DNA from: Flavobacterium sp.
GTDB lineage: Bacteria; Bacteroidota; Bacteroidia; Flavobacteriales; Flavobacteriaceae
DNA: 64,000 bases
Assembly (NCBI GenBank): GCA_023251135.1
Contig: JAHEZJ010000001.1
Span: 157,047-221,046, forward strand
Direction of reading: 5' to 3'
In this document: positions 33,540 to 42,642 of the stretch, in pieces
How positions within the stretch are numbered: the first letter of the stretch is position 1
Layout of the letters: each line of letters opens with the position of its first letter
Notes under the pieces: model-generated
What the model saw: the letters and a program-made list of their open reading frames with translations, nothing else
What the model was told of the DNA's origin: nothing
Databases searched by the model: none
Translations under genes and position numbers: made by a program

Positions 33540-36314
33540 ATGGATAGGTTTTCATTTTTAAATGCAGCGCATACAGAGTTTTTCGCACAATTATATGATC
33601 AGTATTTAGTAAACCCAGATAGCGTTGAGCCAAGCTGGAGAAGTTTTTTTCAAGGTTTCGACTTTGGACAAACGACTTATAATGACGAAAATCCGGTTCA
33701 ACGTATCGTTGAATACGTGACAAACGACAACGTAGATTGTAGTTTAGTTTCTGATAAATTACAAAAAGAATTCAATGTCCTAAAATTAATCGATGCATAC
33801 CGTACACGCGGGCACTTGTTTACCAAAACAAACCCTGTTCGTGATCGCAGAACATCGTCTCCAACTTTAGACATCGAAAATTTCGGATTAACAACTGCTG
33901 ATCTTTCAACAGTTTTTGATGCTGCTCAGGCAATCGGAGTAGCGCCTTCTACATTACAGGATATTGTAACACGTCTTCAGACTATTTACTGCCAGCACAT
34001 TGGTATCGAATACATGTACATCAGAAATCCAGGCGTTGTAAAATGGATCCAGGACAAACTGGCTGTAAATGTAAACCAGCCAAACTTCTCTTCTGAAGAA
34101 AAGAAAACAATCTTAAATAAATTAAACCAGGCTGTATCTTTTGAGAACTTCCTACACACTAAATATGTAGGTCAAAAACGATTCTCATTAGAAGGTGGAG
34201 AATCTATTATCCCGGCTTTGGATGCTTTGATCGAGCAAGCTGCTGAAAAAGGAGTTGAACAATTCGTAATGGGAATGGCTCACCGTGGTCGTCTGAACGT
34301 TTTGGCTAACATCTTTGGAAAATCAACTCAGGATATTTTTGGTGAGTTTGACGGTAAAGATTACGATCAGGAATATTTTGACGGTGATGTAAAATACCAC
34401 TTAGGTCTTACAGCTGACAAAAAAACAAGAACAGGAAAAAACATCAATATCAATTTAGCACCAAACCCTTCTCACTTAGAAACGGTTGGAGCTGTAATTG
34501 AAGGAATCACAAGAGCAAAACAGGACAAGTATTATCCAAACGATTTCTCTAAAGTATTACCTATTGCCGTTCACGGTGATGCTGCAATTGCAGGTCAGGG
34601 AATCTTGTATGAGATCATTCAAATGGCTCAACTTGACGGATACAAAACAGGTGGTACGATTCATATCGTAATCAACAATCAGGTTGGTTTTACCACTAAC
34701 TATTTAGATGCACGTTCGTCTACGTACTGTACCGATGTTGCCAAAGTAACGCTTTCACCGGTATTACACGTAAATGCTGATGATGCTGAAGCTGTGGTAC
34801 ACGCCGTATCTTTTGCATTAGACTACAGAATGCAATTTGGACGTGACGTATTTATTGACTTATTAGGATACAGAAAATACGGTCACAACGAAGGTGATGA
34901 GCCTCGTTTTACACAACCGGTTTTATATAAAATCATCGCTAAACATAAAAATCCAAGAGATATTTATGCAGAGAAATTATTGTCTGACGGCATAATCGAT
35001 GCTACTTATGTAAATGCTTTAGAAAAAGAATACAAATCGGCTATGGAGGAGAACTTAGAAGCTTCCCGTAAAAAAGATTTGACGATTATAACGCCATTCA
35101 TGAAAAACGAATGGAATGGATTTGTTCAGGTAACAGATACACAAATGCTTGAAAAAGTAGACACTACTTTTGACAAAAAAGGACTGGATTCTATCATCAA
35201 TACGATCTCGACTTTACCATCAGACAAGAAGTTCATTAGCAAAATAACTAAAATTGTTACGGACAGAAAAGTAGGATACGATAACAACACACTTGATTGG
35301 GGAACTGCAGAAGCATTGGCTTACGGTTCACTTTTAACAGAAGGATTTGATATTCGTATTTCTGGTCAGGACGTAGAGCGTGGTACTTTCTCTCACCGTC
35401 ATGCAGTGGTTAAAGTAGAAGACTCTGAAGAAGAAGTAATTTTATTGAACTCTATTGAGAACAAAAAAGGGAAATTTGGTGTATTCAACTCTCTTTTATC
35501 TGAATATGGTGTTCTTGGTTTTGATTACGGATATGCATTAGCTAATCCAAATGCCTTAACAATCTGGGAAGCACAATTTGGAGATTTCTCTAACGGAGCT
35601 CAGATCATGATTGACCAGTACATTTCTTGTGGAGAAGACAAATGGAACAACCAAAACGGTATTGTTTTATTATTGCCTCACGGATATGAAGGTCAGGGAG
35701 CTGAACACTCTTCTGCAAGAATGGAACGTTACTTACAGCTTTGCGCAAGACACAATATGTATGTTGCCGATTGTACAACGCCAGCCAACTTCTTCCACTT
35801 GTTAAGAAGACAAATGAAAACAGACTTCCGTAAACCTTTGGTTGTTTTCTCTCCAAAAAGTTTATTACGTGATCCAAGATGCGTATCAACTGTTGAAGAA
35901 TTAGCAACAGGAAGTTTCCAGGAAACGATTGACGATAACACAGTAAACAAAAAAGACGTAAAATCTTTAGTATTCTGTACCGGTAAATTCTACTACGATA
36001 TTGTAGCTGAAAGAGAAAACAACGGAAGAAATGATGTTGCAGTTGTTCGTATCGAGCAATTATTCCCTTTCCCAGTAGAACAAATCAAAGAAATCATTGC
36101 ACAATATCCAAATGTTGACGATTATGTTTGGGCACAGGAAGAGCCTAAAAACATGGGAGCTTACAGCTTTATGCTGATGAACTTTGACCTTGTAAAATGG
36201 AGATTGGCTTCATTAAAAGCTTATTCTGCTCCTGCATCAGGAAGTTACACACGTTCAAAACGTCGTCATGCTGATGCAATTAGAATGGTTTTCGATAAAA
36301 ATTTATTCAGATAA
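33540..36314 (+). CDS. sucA: 2-oxoglutarate dehydrogenase E1 component
   Basis: The product has 924 residues from the ATG at 33540 (MDRFSFLNAAHTEFFAQLYD). It shows the N-terminal E1o helix with PSWRSFFQGF, then the thiamine-diphosphate core: FVMGMAHRGRLNVLANIFGK, VHGDAAIAGQGILYE, and the metal-binding region near GTIHIVINNQVGFTTN. The C-terminal transketolase-like part has DVERGTFSHRHAVVKVE and HGYEGQGAEHSSARMERYLQ. It decarboxylates 2-oxoglutarate and passes the succinyl group to the lipoyl arm of E2 in the TCA cycle. It lies 77 bp upstream of sucB. E3 is not in the window. Confidence 0.97.
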   Translation: MDRFSFLNAAHTEFFAQLYDQYLVNPDSVEPSWRSFFQGFDFGQTTYNDENPVQRIVEYVTNDNVDCSLVSDKLQKEFNVLKLIDAYRTRGHLFTKTNPVRDRRTSSPTLDIENFGLTTADLSTVFDAAQAIGVAPSTLQDIVTRLQTIYCQHIGIEYMYIRNPGVVKWIQDKLAVNVNQPNFSSEEKKTILNKLNQAVSFENFLHTKYVGQKRFSLEGGESIIPALDALIEQAAEKGVEQFVMGMAHRGRLNVLANIFGKSTQDIFGEFDGKDYDQEYFDGDVKYHLGLTADKKTRTGKNININLAPNPSHLETVGAVIEGITRAKQDKYYPNDFSKVLPIAVHGDAAIAGQGILYEIIQMAQLDGYKTGGTIHIVINNQVGFTTNYLDARSSTYCTDVAKVTLSPVLHVNADDAEAVVHAVSFALDYRMQFGRDVFIDLLGYRKYGHNEGDEPRFTQPVLYKIIAKHKNPRDIYAEKLLSDGIIDATYVNALEKEYKSAMEENLEASRKKDLTIITPFMKNEWNGFVQVTDTQMLEKVDTTFDKKGLDSIINTISTLPSDKKFISKITKIVTDRKVGYDNNTLDWGTAEALAYGSLLTEGFDIRISGQDVERGTFSHRHAVVKVEDSEEEVILLNSIENKKGKFGVFNSLLSEYGVLGFDYGYALANPNALTIWEAQFGDFSNGAQIMIDQYISCGEDKWNNQNGIVLLLPHGYEGQGAEHSSARMERYLQLCARHNMYVADCTTPANFFHLLRRQMKTDFRKPLVVFSPKSLLRDPRCVSTVEELATGSFQETIDDNTVNKKDVKSLVFCTGKFYYDIVAERENNGRNDVAVVRIEQLFPFPVEQIKEIIAQYPNVDDYVWAQEEPKNMGAYSFMLMNFDLVKWRLASLKAYSAPASGSYTRSKRRHADAIRMVFDKNLFR

Positions 36315-36328
36315 AAAAATGTTTCAAG

Positions 36329-36364
36329 TTTAAAGTTTTCGGTTCAACAACCGGAAGCTTTAAA
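36329..36364. repeat. Hairpin between sucA and sucB
   Basis: Paired arms TTTAAAG / CTTTAAA enclose CGGTT / AACCG, lying in the 77-bp gap. It could moderate transcript levels of sucB relative to sucA or stabilise the RNA end. Confidence 0.45.
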
Positions 36365-36391
36365 CCATAAAAACCTTAAACAAAAAATAAG

Positions 36392-37627
36392 ATGATTTTA
36401 GAAATGAAAGTCCCATCACCAGGGGAATCAATAAAAGAAGTTGAAATTGCAACTTGGTTAGTAAAAGACGGAGATTATGTAGAAAAAGATCAAGCTATTG
36501 CTGAAGTTGATTCAGACAAAGCTACTCTTGAATTACCGGCTGAAGCAAGCGGAACAATTACGCTAAAAGCAGAAGAAGGTGATGCAGTAGCAGTAGGTGC
36601 TGTAGTTTGTTTAATTGATACAAGTGCAGCAAAACCATCAGGATCTGCTCCGGCAGCTGAAGCTCCAAAAGCTGAGGCTCCAAAAGCAGAAGTAAAAGCT
36701 GAAGCACCAAAAGCAGCTCCGGTTCAGGCTCCGGCAGCGACAAGTTATGCAGCAGGAACTCCATCTCCGGCAGCAAGAAAAATATTAGACGAAAAAAACA
36801 TAGCACCGGCAACAGTTTCAGGAACTGGTAAAGGGGGCAGAATCACTAAAGATGATGCGGTAAATGCAGTACCTTCAATGGGAACTCCAACTGGTGGAAG
36901 CCGTGGAACTGAGCGTACCAAATTGTCAATGTTACGTCGTAAAGTAGCGGAAAGATTAGTAGCTGCTAAAAACGAAACAGCGATGTTAACGACTTTCAAC
37001 GAAGTTAACATGACACCAATCAACCAAATTCGTAACGAATACAAAGATGCTTTCAAAGCAAAACATGGTGGTCTTGGTTTAGGATTCATGTCATTCTTTA
37101 CAAAAGCAGTTACAAGAGCTTTACAATTGTATCCGGATGTAAACTCTATGATGGATGGTGATTATAAAGTAGCTTACGATTTTGCTGATATTTCTATCGC
37201 AGTTTCAGGACCAAAAGGTTTAATGGTTCCTGTAGTTCGTAACGCTGAATTGTTAACTTTCCGTGGAATCGAAGCTGAAATCAAAAGATTAGCACTTAGA
37301 GCACGTGACGGTCAAATTACAGTTGACGATATGACTGGTGGAACATTCACTATTACTAATGGTGGTGTTTTTGGAAGTATGCTAAGTACACCAATTATCA
37401 ACCCTCCACAATCAGGAATTTTAGGAATGCACAACATTATCGAGCGTCCAATTGCTGTAAACGGTAAAGTTGAAATTCACCCAATGATGTACGTAGCACT
37501 TTCTTACGACCACAGAATCATCGACGGACGTGAGTCAGTTGGTTTCTTAGTAGCTGTAAAAGAAGCTTTAGAAAATCCGTTAGAATTATTAATGAATGGC
37601 GATGCTAAACGTGCTTTAGAATTGTAA
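36392..37627 (+). CDS. sucB: 2-oxoglutarate dehydrogenase E2 (dihydrolipoyl succinyltransferase)
   Basis: The product has 411 residues. The lipoyl domain at 1-75 carries Lys43 in [10 protein letters not shown]. An Ala/Pro/Lys-rich swinging linker (about 80-120) precedes the peripheral subunit-binding domain ([20 protein letters not shown]). The catalytic domain ends with the DHRxxDGR element (His374, Asp378 in [11 protein letters not shown]). It transfers the succinyl group to CoA. The length and single lipoyl domain match the E2o family. It is followed by a strong terminator, which closes the two-gene operon. Confidence 0.97.
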   Translation: MILEMKVPSPGESIKEVEIATWLVKDGDYVEKDQAIAEVDSDKATLELPAEASGTITLKAEEGDAVAVGAVVCLIDTSAAKPSGSAPAAEAPKAEAPKAEVKAEAPKAAPVQAPAATSYAAGTPSPAARKILDEKNIAPATVSGTGKGGRITKDDAVNAVPSMGTPTGGSRGTERTKLSMLRRKVAERLVAAKNETAMLTTFNEVNMTPINQIRNEYKDAFKAKHGGLGLGFMSFFTKAVTRALQLYPDVNSMMDGDYKVAYDFADISIAVSGPKGLMVPVVRNAELLTFRGIEAEIKRLALRARDGQITVDDMTGGTFTITNGGVFGSMLSTPIINPPQSGILGMHNIIERPIAVNGKVEIHPMMYVALSYDHRIIDGRESVGFLVAVKEALENPLELLMNGDAKRALEL

Positions 37628-37653
37628 TTGTAATAATTTTCTACAATCATATA

Positions 37654-37686
37654 AAACCTGCTCCTTCATTTGAGCAGGTTTTTTTT
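37654..37686 (+). terminator. Rho-independent terminator of sucAB
   Basis: AAACCTGCTC / GAGCAGGTTT forms a perfect stem with an 8-nt loop and eight or more T. Confidence 0.9.
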
Positions 37687-37760
37687 CTTAATATTGCCTT
37701 AAAATCTCCTTAAGATGTTAAAATTTTAAACAAACAAAAATTTTAACCCCTAAAAATTAT

Positions 37761-37842
37761 TTTATTTAGAATAAATAAGAATAACTTGTTTAGCTTGTGT
37801 TCTGCGATTAAATTTGCACTATTCAAATCAATTCTAAATAAA
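37761..37842 (+). promoter_or_regulatory. Siderophore receptor promoter with flanking inverted repeat (possible Fur sites)
   Basis: TTG (37786-37788), 20 nt, TAAATTTG (37809-37816) form a Bacteroidota-type promoter. A perfect 12-bp inverted repeat, TTTATTTAGAAT (37761-37772) and ATTCTAAATAAA (37831-37842), brackets it. AT-rich sites of this type before ferric siderophore genes suggest Fur control, but the Fur assignment is inference. Confidence 0.45.
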
Positions 37843-37844
37843 AG

Positions 37845-40310
37845 ATGAAATATAAGTTTACCGTTTCCTTTTTAAGCTTCTGCTTCTTCCTATTGGCCGC
37901 TACCACAATTTCGGCACAAGGAAAAGCATCTCTAAAAGGTCAGATTAGCCTAACAAACAATCAGGCTGCCGATAATGTAACCATTGTATTAAAAGGAACC
38001 AAGATTGGAACCAACACCGACAGTAAAGGGTTTTACGAAATTAAAAACATCAAACCGGGAAGTTACATCATCAAGGTTTCGGCTGTTGGACATTCTTCCA
38101 AAGAAAAAAGTGTTTCTCTTAATGCCGGAGACGAAATCGTAGAAGACTTCACGATCAGCTCAAACTCTGAACAACTGGACGAAATCGTAATCAACGGTCA
38201 CGGAAAAAAGAATCCGTTGGCCCGTAAAGAAAATCAGCAAGTATCAAGATTACCCCTTAAAAATCTTGAAAACCCACAAGTTTACACTACTATTACAGGT
38301 GAATTGCTAAAAGAACAGGTTGTAACCAATATCGACGATGCGCTTAAAAATGCACCGGGATTAACCACACTTTGGGCCTCAACAGGACGTGGAGGAGATG
38401 GTGCAGGATACTTTTCTTTAAGAGGTTTTGCCGTTCAGCCCACCATGATTAACGGATTACCGGGACTAACAAACGGAAGCCTTGATCCTGCCAACATCGA
38501 CAGAATCGAAGTAATCAAAGGACCATCAGGAACCCTGTTCGGAAGCAGCTTAATTTCTTACGGAGGATTAATCAACATTACAACCAAAAGACCTTACGAT
38601 CATTTTGGAGGGGAAATCAGCTATACTGCCGCAAGTTACGGACTAAACAGAGTTACTGCAGACATCAACACTCCTTTAGACGACGAACACAAAGTAAATC
38701 TTCGCATCAATTCTGCTTACCACAATGAAAATAGTTTTCAGGATGCAGGATTTAAAAAATCATTCTTTTTTGCCCCATCCCTGTCTTACGAAGTAAACGA
38801 TAAACTTTCGTTTTTTGTTAATACTGAATTCATGAACAATAAAGCCACCAATCCAACCATGTTGTTTTTGGACAGAGGTGCGCCTTTAAGAGTTCACAAC
38901 ATGAAAGAACTTGGATACGACAACAAGCGTTCTTATACCAGCAACCAACTTGCTATCGAAACTCCATCTTACAACCTGCAAGGTCAAATGGTTTATAAGT
39001 TTAACAACGAATGGACCTCACAAACCGTTCTGTCAAGAGGATCATCAAGATCTGAAGGGTATTACTCTTACTTATATGAAGGAACTAAAAGCATTCCTAA
39101 AATTACCGAAGGTGTTGTCTTAAATCGTTTTATCAACTATCAAAACTCAACAACCTTAACTACAGATATTCAACAAAATTTTATTGGTGACTTTAAAATT
39201 GGTAAGTTAAGAAATAGAATTGTTGCCGGTTTTGACTACTTCAACAACTCTTCGACAGACAACGGAACCAGCTATATTGGTAACGGAAGCATCTATATTG
39301 GTAATGCAAGTTTACAAACTGTAAACGAAAATGTTTTCAAAATTACCGATCCTGCAAAATACATTACAACCGGTGATAACGGAAATTTATCAAAATCAGG
39401 AACCGATGCTCTTTTAGCAAAAGCAACAACCAACAACAACAAAACAAAACAGGAAGTTTACAGTGTTTATGTTTCAGACGTAATCAACTTTACTCCTGCA
39501 TTGTCTGCCATGGCAAGTTTACGTGTTGACCGTTTCATGAACGCAGACAACGGTGGATACAATCAAACTGCTTTTTCTCCAAAATTCGGATTAGTATACC
39601 AGCCGATTTTAGATAAAGTTTCTATTTTCGCCAATTACATGGATGGATTCTCTAACGTTGCCCCTGGAGAAGATATGAGTGGTGGTGTTAGAACTCCAAG
39701 AGTTTACAACCCTGAACATGCCAACCAATTTGAGGTAGGTACCAAACTTAATCTGTTTAAAGACAAACTATACGCTACTTTCAGCTACTACGACATTAAA
39801 GTTATCGATCAGGTTTACAGCATTAGAACGGATGCTACGAACTCAACTTCTTACCAAAATGGTGGTCAGAAAAACAAAGGTTTTGAAGCCGAAATCGTTT
39901 CTAACCCTGTTGCCGGTTTAAACATCGTATTTGGCTACAGCTATAACGACGCGGTATTAACTGCCGGAGATCCTGAATTTGTAAATTTCAGACCAGAAAG
40001 TGCCGGAGCACAAAACTTAGCCAATCTTTGGGCGAGTTACAAATTCCTTGAAGGACCACTACAAGGCTTCGGATTAGGTTTTGGAGGAAATTATGTAGGA
40101 GATAACAAGATCATGAACAGAAAAACGACTGGAGCATTTACCATCCCGGAATACACGGTGCTAAACTCTTCTATTTTCTATTCAGCAGAGAAATTTACTT
40201 TGACCTTAAAAATGGATAACATCGCCAACGCAGACACTTACGATGGCTGGTCTACCATTCACCCAAGAAACATGAGAAGTGTAGCGGCAAGCTTCGCTTA
40301 CAAATTCTAA
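37845..40310 (+). CDS. TonB-dependent ferric siderophore receptor
   Basis: The product has 821 residues. A signal peptide (ending TTISAQ) precedes a carboxypeptidase-regulatory-like domain (about 28-110). A TonB-box region (LDEIVINGHGKK) is followed by the plug (ITGELLKEQVVTNIDDALKN, FSLRGFAVQPTMINGLPG, NIDRIEVIKGPSGTLFGSS). The barrel ends in SVAASFAYKF. The plug wording and the PepSY/DUF3325/DUF3649-type neighbours match siderophore receptors and not glycan receptors. It imports an iron-siderophore complex across the outer membrane using TonB energy. A hairpin terminator lies just after the stop codon, so the downstream genes may be expressed at a lower level. Confidence 0.92.
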   Translation: MKYKFTVSFLSFCFFLLAATTISAQGKASLKGQISLTNNQAADNVTIVLKGTKIGTNTDSKGFYEIKNIKPGSYIIKVSAVGHSSKEKSVSLNAGDEIVEDFTISSNSEQLDEIVINGHGKKNPLARKENQQVSRLPLKNLENPQVYTTITGELLKEQVVTNIDDALKNAPGLTTLWASTGRGGDGAGYFSLRGFAVQPTMINGLPGLTNGSLDPANIDRIEVIKGPSGTLFGSSLISYGGLINITTKRPYDHFGGEISYTAASYGLNRVTADINTPLDDEHKVNLRINSAYHNENSFQDAGFKKSFFFAPSLSYEVNDKLSFFVNTEFMNNKATNPTMLFLDRGAPLRVHNMKELGYDNKRSYTSNQLAIETPSYNLQGQMVYKFNNEWTSQTVLSRGSSRSEGYYSYLYEGTKSIPKITEGVVLNRFINYQNSTTLTTDIQQNFIGDFKIGKLRNRIVAGFDYFNNSSTDNGTSYIGNGSIYIGNASLQTVNENVFKITDPAKYITTGDNGNLSKSGTDALLAKATTNNNKTKQEVYSVYVSDVINFTPALSAMASLRVDRFMNADNGGYNQTAFSPKFGLVYQPILDKVSIFANYMDGFSNVAPGEDMSGGVRTPRVYNPEHANQFEVGTKLNLFKDKLYATFSYYDIKVIDQVYSIRTDATNSTSYQNGGQKNKGFEAEIVSNPVAGLNIVFGYSYNDAVLTAGDPEFVNFRPESAGAQNLANLWASYKFLEGPLQGFGLGFGGNYVGDNKIMNRKTTGAFTIPEYTVLNSSIFYSAEKFTLTLKMDNIANADTYDGWSTIHPRNMRSVAASFAYKF

Positions 40311-40323
40311 TACAAAACAAAAA

Positions 40324-40355
40324 AACACCTTTCTATGTACTGAAAGGTGTTTTTT
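40324..40355 (+). terminator. Terminator/attenuator after the siderophore receptor gene
   Basis: AACACCTTTC / GAAAGGTGTT forms a perfect stem with an 8-nt loop and six T. The next gene starts only 15 bp later, so it may act as a partial terminator. Confidence 0.8.
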
Positions 40356-40369
40356 AAATTCTATCAATC

Positions 40370-40702
40370 ATGATAACAATTGCAAGTCTAATCGTTTTTT
40401 TAGCTTTTTACACCCTTTATTACACCTCAAAAAGAGCTGCATTATCGTATGATTTAGGTTTTGAAAAGTGGATGAAAAGCAATCCTAAACCAACCAAGAT
40501 TTTAGGTCTGGGACTACTTTTACTCGCTTATGCGCTTTGGCTGTTTACACAATCCTTGTGCTGCGGAACCTTTATGTTTTTCATTCAGCTCATGACCATT
40601 GGAAGTCTCATCATCATTTTAGCGCCGCTCAAAAAAATAAGCCGATACGCCATTCTTGCTTTTTTTATACTCGCTGCTTTACTGGAATTTTATTACTACT
40701 AA
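40370..40702 (+). CDS. Small membrane protein, DUF3325-like
   Basis: The product has 110 residues with three hydrophobic helices (TIASLIVFLAFYTLYYT; ILGLGLLLLAYALWLFTQS; FFIQLMTIGSLIIILAPLK and a last AILAFFILAALLEFYYY). Helix layout and position between a siderophore TonB receptor and PepSY proteins match the DUF3325 family of inner-membrane proteins found in iron-uptake clusters. The exact function is not known. The family call is by pattern and context only. Confidence 0.6.
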   Translation: MITIASLIVFLAFYTLYYTSKRAALSYDLGFEKWMKSNPKPTKILGLGLLLLAYALWLFTQSLCCGTFMFFIQLMTIGSLIIILAPLKKISRYAILAFFILAALLEFYYY

Positions 40703-40720
40703 CTTATTGCTAACCAAAAT

Positions 40721-41023
40721 ATGCCGGCAAATCCAAAATATTTAACCCAATCCAAATGGCAACGATTTGCCAAAATTACAGCTGCTATCTTAGGCGGCTA
40801 TTTTGTTTCAGTTACTTTTCATTTGGCCTTAGCAGCCTGGTTCAACCGTGCCAACATATTAATGACCATGGCTTTTAGCGGATTCATCCTTTGGGTGGCT
40901 CTTATGGTTATTGCTTTCCTGGCCAAAAGCGGATGGAAAATCTGGGGAATCTATATCCTGCTTTCTTTAGTTTTTTCTCTTTTAATATACCTTGGTCAAA
41001 CCTACCATCCAATAGCAAAATAA
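40721..41023 (+). CDS. Small membrane protein, DUF3649-like
   Basis: The product has 100 residues with three hydrophobic helices. The first begins AAILGGYFVSVTFHLALAAW and the last is IWGIYILLSLVFSLLIYLG. The pattern of a GGY-containing first helix followed by two more matches the DUF3649 (iron uptake protein) family that accompanies PepSY proteins. It lies 18 bp after the preceding gene and 3 bp before the next, so it is co-transcribed. Confidence 0.6.
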   Translation: MPANPKYLTQSKWQRFAKITAAILGGYFVSVTFHLALAAWFNRANILMTMAFSGFILWVALMVIAFLAKSGWKIWGIYILLSLVFSLLIYLGQTYHPIAK

Positions 41024-41026
41024 CCT

Positions 41027-42196
41027 ATGAACAATCGTAACTACAACATCTATTTTCATACCCATACCGTTAGCGGAATTGTCATCAGCGTAGTGCTTTT
41101 TGTGATTTTCTTCGCAGGCTCCTTTTCTTTCTTCAGGGATGAAATCATCAATTGGGAAAGGAATGAATCCTCGGCCATCAATAGAGAAATTCAACTGGAC
41201 TATAATTCGACCCTAAAGAAACTTGACAAAGAATACGTCCTGCACGGAAGAAATATTACCATTTCTAAACCAAACATAGAACGAAGGGTTGCCATTTATA
41301 TGGAAGGCACAAAAGACACTTTGGCCCCGAAAGAACAAAAAGAGGGATCCTTCTTCTACCTTGACACCAAAACCTTCAAAACTTTTACCTACGAACAATC
41401 TTATTCGCTGGGGGAGTTTTTATACCGTTTGCATTTCCTCGCACAAATCCCTTATCCTGTTGGGTACTACCTATCGGGTTTCACCGCATTGTTCTTTTTA
41501 TTTGCCATCGTAACCGGACTTTTGCTGCACTGGAAAAAAATCGTTTCCAACTTCTATATCTTCCGTCCGAAAGAAAAACTAAAAACCTTATGGACAGATG
41601 CGCATACCGCTTTAGGAATGATTGGCCTGCCATTTCAGTTTGTATATGCCGTAACGGGAACTTTTTTTATGATTAAACTTTTAATCGTAGCTCCGGCAGT
41701 AATGGCCTTATACAAAGGCGATCAGGATAAATTGTACAAAGAATTAGAATACACCGATCCTGATTACAAATTCGACAACAAAAAATTAGCCACTCCCTTT
41801 AATATCGATCAGCTTGTTGCCAAAGTGAAAAGCAATTGGAAAGACTTTGAAATCACCCGCGTTTTTATTCAGAATTACGGAGATGCCAACATGCACGTTT
41901 TAGTTGAAGGCGAAATGCTAAGTCATAAAAAATTCACCGGAATCGGAAAAGTAGTGTATCGAATTGCGGACGGCAAAGAAATTGCCCGAAAAAATCCGAT
42001 TACGCAAACCAACTATTTAGATGTCGTAAAAAATGTGTTATATCGCATACATTTTGGTGATTATGGCGGTTATGCACTCAAAATTGTAAGTTTCGTTTTA
42101 GGCATAATTACCTGTTTTGTCATCATCTCGGGTGTTATGATTTGGTTGGTAGCCAGACAAAAAAAACAACCTTCCCGAAAAGAAAAGGCGCTTTAA
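41027..42196 (+). CDS. PepSY-associated membrane protein (iron uptake, likely reductase)
   Basis: The product has 389 residues with four membrane spans in the PepSY_TM layout. A first helix with HTHTVSGIVISVVLFVIFFA is followed by a periplasmic PepSY region (about 40-130). A helix pair has GYYLSGFTALFFLFAIVTGL then LLHWKKI, a second periplasmic part follows, and the final helix is FVLGIITCFVIISGVMIWLV. Histidines in the first and second helices could bind heme. Members are thought to reduce siderophore-bound iron in the periplasm. The neighbourhood supports that role; it is inference here. Confidence 0.82.
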   Translation: MNNRNYNIYFHTHTVSGIVISVVLFVIFFAGSFSFFRDEIINWERNESSAINREIQLDYNSTLKKLDKEYVLHGRNITISKPNIERRVAIYMEGTKDTLAPKEQKEGSFFYLDTKTFKTFTYEQSYSLGEFLYRLHFLAQIPYPVGYYLSGFTALFFLFAIVTGLLLHWKKIVSNFYIFRPKEKLKTLWTDAHTALGMIGLPFQFVYAVTGTFFMIKLLIVAPAVMALYKGDQDKLYKELEYTDPDYKFDNKKLATPFNIDQLVAKVKSNWKDFEITRVFIQNYGDANMHVLVEGEMLSHKKFTGIGKVVYRIADGKEIARKNPITQTNYLDVVKNVLYRIHFGDYGGYALKIVSFVLGIITCFVIISGVMIWLVARQKKQPSRKEKAL

Positions 42197-42218
42197 CGCA
42201 GCAGTAGTTCGAATTTAT

Positions 42219-42587
42219 TTGGCCATATGCCTGAGCATGTATCCCATTACAGCATTGGCTTTTATTGCAGTCAAAATATTTTATCCCTTAACTCAGGACC
42301 AGCTATACCTGGTTTATTTTTTGGGATGGCTTCTTCTTACTGTATTTTTTATTCTCAAAAAGAATGATGCTTTTACAAACAAATGCTGCTTGATTTTAGG
42401 AAGTATACTAGGCTTTTTAGTCCCGATTACAAATGGAATTGTCTCCGGAACCTGGTTTTGGGATTCTTTCCTGCAAAACAAAATTCAGATTTTCTTTATT
42501 GATGTTTTCTGGATCTTCCTTGCTTCGATAACCCTTTATGTGGCGTATTCTTTAAAACCTAAAAAAGAAGCGGTTGCTGAAAAATAA
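42219..42587 (+). CDS. Small membrane protein in the siderophore cluster
   Basis: The product has 122 residues from a TTG at 42219; the first in-frame ATG is at 42237 and would drop six residues of the first helix. Four hydrophobic segments are visible (PITALAFIAVKIFYPL; LYLVYFLGWLLLTVFFIL; LILGSILGFLVPITNGIVSG; IDVFWIFLASITLYVAYSL), with a charged tail. I do not recognise the family. The frame is open upstream into the end of the PepSY gene, so the start is uncertain. Context suggests an accessory role in iron uptake. Confidence 0.6.
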   Translation: MAICLSMYPITALAFIAVKIFYPLTQDQLYLVYFLGWLLLTVFFILKKNDAFTNKCCLILGSILGFLVPITNGIVSGTWFWDSFLQNKIQIFFIDVFWIFLASITLYVAYSLKPKKEAVAEK

Positions 42588-42642
42588 TTAGAAATACTTG
42601 CTCCCCATTAATTTAGCGTATACTTTTACGTTTTACTAAAAA

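Noticed and set aside
36558..36812. Leucine-rich 84-residue reverse frame
   Set aside because: It is a mirror of the Ala/Pro/Lys-rich linker of sucB, a composition artefact.
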